From JAVKBW01 sp040222995 (lineage in GTDB: Bacteria > Pseudomonadota > Alphaproteobacteria > UBA8366 > Aestuariispiraceae): 64,000 nucleotides of DNA. The notes below the pieces were generated by a model. That model was not told the origin of the DNA, did no database searches, and saw only the letters and a program-made list of their open reading frames with translations. Below, piece by piece: positions 62,518 through 64,000 of the stretch (position 1 is its first letter; every line of letters begins with the position of its first letter). A program made the position numbers and the translations under genes. The stretch is from positions 186,001 through 250,000 of the forward strand of contig JAVKBW010000087.1 in NCBI GenBank assembly GCA_040222995.1. The letters are read 5' to 3'.

Positions 62518-63150
62518 ATGACAGCATCGACCGAGCGTTCGGAGAAACCCCGCCGCCATTCCCGCGAGGACTGGCTGGAAACCGCGCTCGCCGTGCTGAT
62601 CGATTCCGGCATCGAAGACGTGCAGATCACAAGGCTCGCCACGCGGATGGAGGTCACGCGGGGCAGTTTCTACTGGCACTTCACCGACCGGACCGATCTC
62701 GTCGATGCGCTGATCGACGCCTGGCGCAATCACAATACCGGCGTGATGGTCGATGCGCTTGAAAGCGCCGAAACCCTGACCGAAGGCATCCTGCGGCTGT
62801 TTTCGGTCTGGGTCGATCACGGTCAGTTCAATCCGAAACTCGATCAGGCGATGCGCGACTGGGCGCGCCGGTCGGAAGAAGTGCACACCATCATCGTCGA
62901 GGAAGACGATCGGCGGATCGAAACCATTGCACAGTTCTTCCGGCGGTTCGGCTATCAGGACCCGGAAGCGTTTATCCGCGCCCGGGTGATCTATTTCACC
63001 CAGGTCAGTTACTATGCGCTGGAAATCCGGGAACCGATGGACCGCCGGATGAGTTTTCTTACAGCCTATTTCCGCTGTTTCACGGGCCAGGAAATGGATG
63101 AAGCCGCGGCGCAGGATTACCGAAAGAGGATGGCAGAGGAATGGTCCTAG
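62518..63150 (+). CDS. TetR/AcrR family transcriptional regulator
   Basis: A 210-residue regulator. The N-terminal helix-turn-helix (residues 15-65) has EDVQITRLATRMEVTRGSFYWHFTDRTDLVDALID, with the typical Gly-Ser-Phe-Tyr-x-His-Phe turn. The helical ligand domain follows and cannot be assigned a ligand. It lies 85 bases after the NicO gene and converges on the hydrolase gene. It may control either neighbour or genes outside the window. Confidence 0.9.
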   Translation: MTASTERSEKPRRHSREDWLETALAVLIDSGIEDVQITRLATRMEVTRGSFYWHFTDRTDLVDALIDAWRNHNTGVMVDALESAETLTEGILRLFSVWVDHGQFNPKLDQAMRDWARRSEEVHTIIVEEDDRRIETIAQFFRRFGYQDPEAFIRARVIYFTQVSYYALEIREPMDRRMSFLTAYFRCFTGQEMDEAAAQDYRKRMAEEWS

Positions 63151-63163
63151 ACCGTGCGCCGAT

Positions 63164-63967
63164 CTAGGCGACCGTCGCCATAATCTCGGCCAATAATCCG
63201 TTCACTACATCCGGCTTGTGCCGGGTGGCCGAGACATGGCCCAGGCCGGGTAGCTCATGATAGTGCCCGTTCATCGCGCAATCGGCGACCACCTTCACCA
63301 TGGCCGGCGGCGTCTGGATATCTTCAGCGAAGGCGATGGCGTGGATCGGAACCGGGCAGGTTTTCAGGTCTTCCCGGCAATCCATGTCGAGACAGGCTTC
63401 CCACTGGTCAATCAGGTCTTTCGGGTCGCGGCCGGCAAAGCGGGCGGTGTAGGCTTCCTTGATCCGCGCCCACAATTCCTTGTCCTGCAGCGCGTTTGCC
63501 GGCAGGGCGTAGACCGCGTAGTGCGGTGCCAGAAAGTAATCGGGAAGCTCGATGCCGTCCTTGCGGATATCGATCTCCGCCTGCATCCAGTCGCGGGTAA
63601 AGCCGTCGATATAGGCGGCGGTGCCCATCGGCATGGCCAGCTTGACGAGATGCGGATAGTCGATGGCGACCTGTTGCGTAATCAGCCCGCCCATCGACAG
63701 GCCGGTCAGGATGACAGGCGCATCGCAGGTCGCCTCAATCACCTCGGCGCAGTCGCGCGCGAAATCCTTTATGGTCCAGGGCGGCGGTGCGCTGGTGGTT
63801 TCGCCGACGCCGCGCGGATCGTAGGAGGTGCAGCGGTATCTGTCCGAAAAATGCATCATCTGCCCGGCCCAGGCTTCGGCGGGCGAGTCGCCGCCCGGAA
63901 TCCAGACGATATCGGGACCGGAGCCGACCTGCGCGACACGGGTTTTTGTGTTCGCGGTTTCGACCAT
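63164..63967 (-). CDS. alpha/beta hydrolase (start possibly beyond the window)
   Basis: A 267-residue alpha/beta hydrolase. The nucleophile elbow is LTGLSMGGLI near residue 93. A DPRGVGETT segment lies near 50, the acid is in the AEDIQTPP segment near 223, and the catalytic His is in GLGHVS near 247. It resembles lactonase or ester hydrolases of the 3-oxoadipate enol-lactonase type. The frame remains open for eleven codons upstream to the window end, so the true start may lie outside. Confidence 0.85.
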   Translation of the reverse strand: MVETANTKTRVAQVGSGPDIVWIPGGDSPAEAWAGQMMHFSDRYRCTSYDPRGVGETTSAPPPWTIKDFARDCAEVIEATCDAPVILTGLSMGGLITQQVAIDYPHLVKLAMPMGTAAYIDGFTRDWMQAEIDIRKDGIELPDYFLAPHYAVYALPANALQDKELWARIKEAYTARFAGRDPKDLIDQWEACLDMDCREDLKTCPVPIHAIAFAEDIQTPPAMVKVVADCAMNGHYHELPGLGHVSATRHKPDVVNGLLAEIMATVA

Positions 63968-64000
63968 GCGAACAGTGACGGACGGATCGAAAGCACCGAA

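Overview
The window is a gene-dense, high-GC stretch of an alphaproteobacterial chromosome, probably from a free-living, aquatic or marine, Rhodospirillales-like heterotroph. The markers used are a RegB/RegA redox two-component pair, an Irr-type Fur regulator beside a perfect ICE-box palindrome, a DUF1674 (SDH assembly factor 4) protein, the CobL and CbiG-CobJ fusions, and taurine (tauR, tpa, xsc) and DMSP-lyase-like genes. No rRNA, tRNA, CRISPR array, prophage or intact insertion sequence is seen. One 187-bp MITE-like repeat lies at 5448-5634.

Layout. 1-6.5 kb: tail of an unknown gene, a DksA/TraR-like zinc protein, an MFS permease, an EVE-domain protein, an HSL-family esterase, acetyl-CoA synthetase with its terminator, the repeat element and an unrecognised protein. 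6.5-14.7 kb: housekeeping and repair genes (methyltransferase, glyoxalase II, DUF985 cupin, ferredoxin-like protein, uracil-DNA glycosylase family, sirtuin, LMW phosphatase, ThpR, aldo-keto reductase, FIST protein, arylesterase). 14.8-18 kb: the YbbA/YbbP ABC system divergent from the TesA-type esterase. 18-24 kb: BI-1 membrane protein, RsmB, HtpX, a Gly/Asn-repeat exported protein, SdhAF4, a DEDD exonuclease and an FkbM methyltransferase.

24-41 kb is the centre of the window. RegB/RegA is followed by a cobalamin corrin-ring operon (cbiX-cobH-cobL-four-helix protein-cobI-cbiG/cobJ-cobM). A second, opposite-strand unit runs cobA-cobB-UPF0260-YgjP-like protease-MFS pump-nitrile hydratase beta. 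A third plus-strand unit carries cbiD-cobK-ankyrin protein. CbiX with an Fe-S motif, CbiG and CbiD, with no CobG/CobN in view, indicate the early-cobalt-insertion (anaerobic-type) route. A 47-residue membrane protein preceded by a perfect CRP-type site lies between the first two units.

41-48 kb: a class A PBP, then irr, rubrerythrin, an Fe-S oxidoreductase and DUF3501, a likely Irr-controlled iron/peroxide unit. A PEP mutase/isocitrate lyase-family enzyme and an ABC membrane domain without ATPase follow. 48-54.8 kb: a complete YejABEF-like peptide-type ABC importer ending in a DMSP-lyase-like cupin. 54.8-61.7 kb: taurine dissimilation. TauR-type MocR regulator and Tpa are divergent around a two-copy direct-repeat operator. 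A ParD/ParE module follows, then ackA and xsc on the other strand. Tpa gives sulfoacetaldehyde, Xsc gives acetyl phosphate and sulfite, AckA can give acetate and ATP, and the Acs at 3.4 kb could return acetate to acetyl-CoA. 61.7-64 kb: a NicO-type Ni/Co permease, a TetR regulator and an alpha/beta hydrolase.
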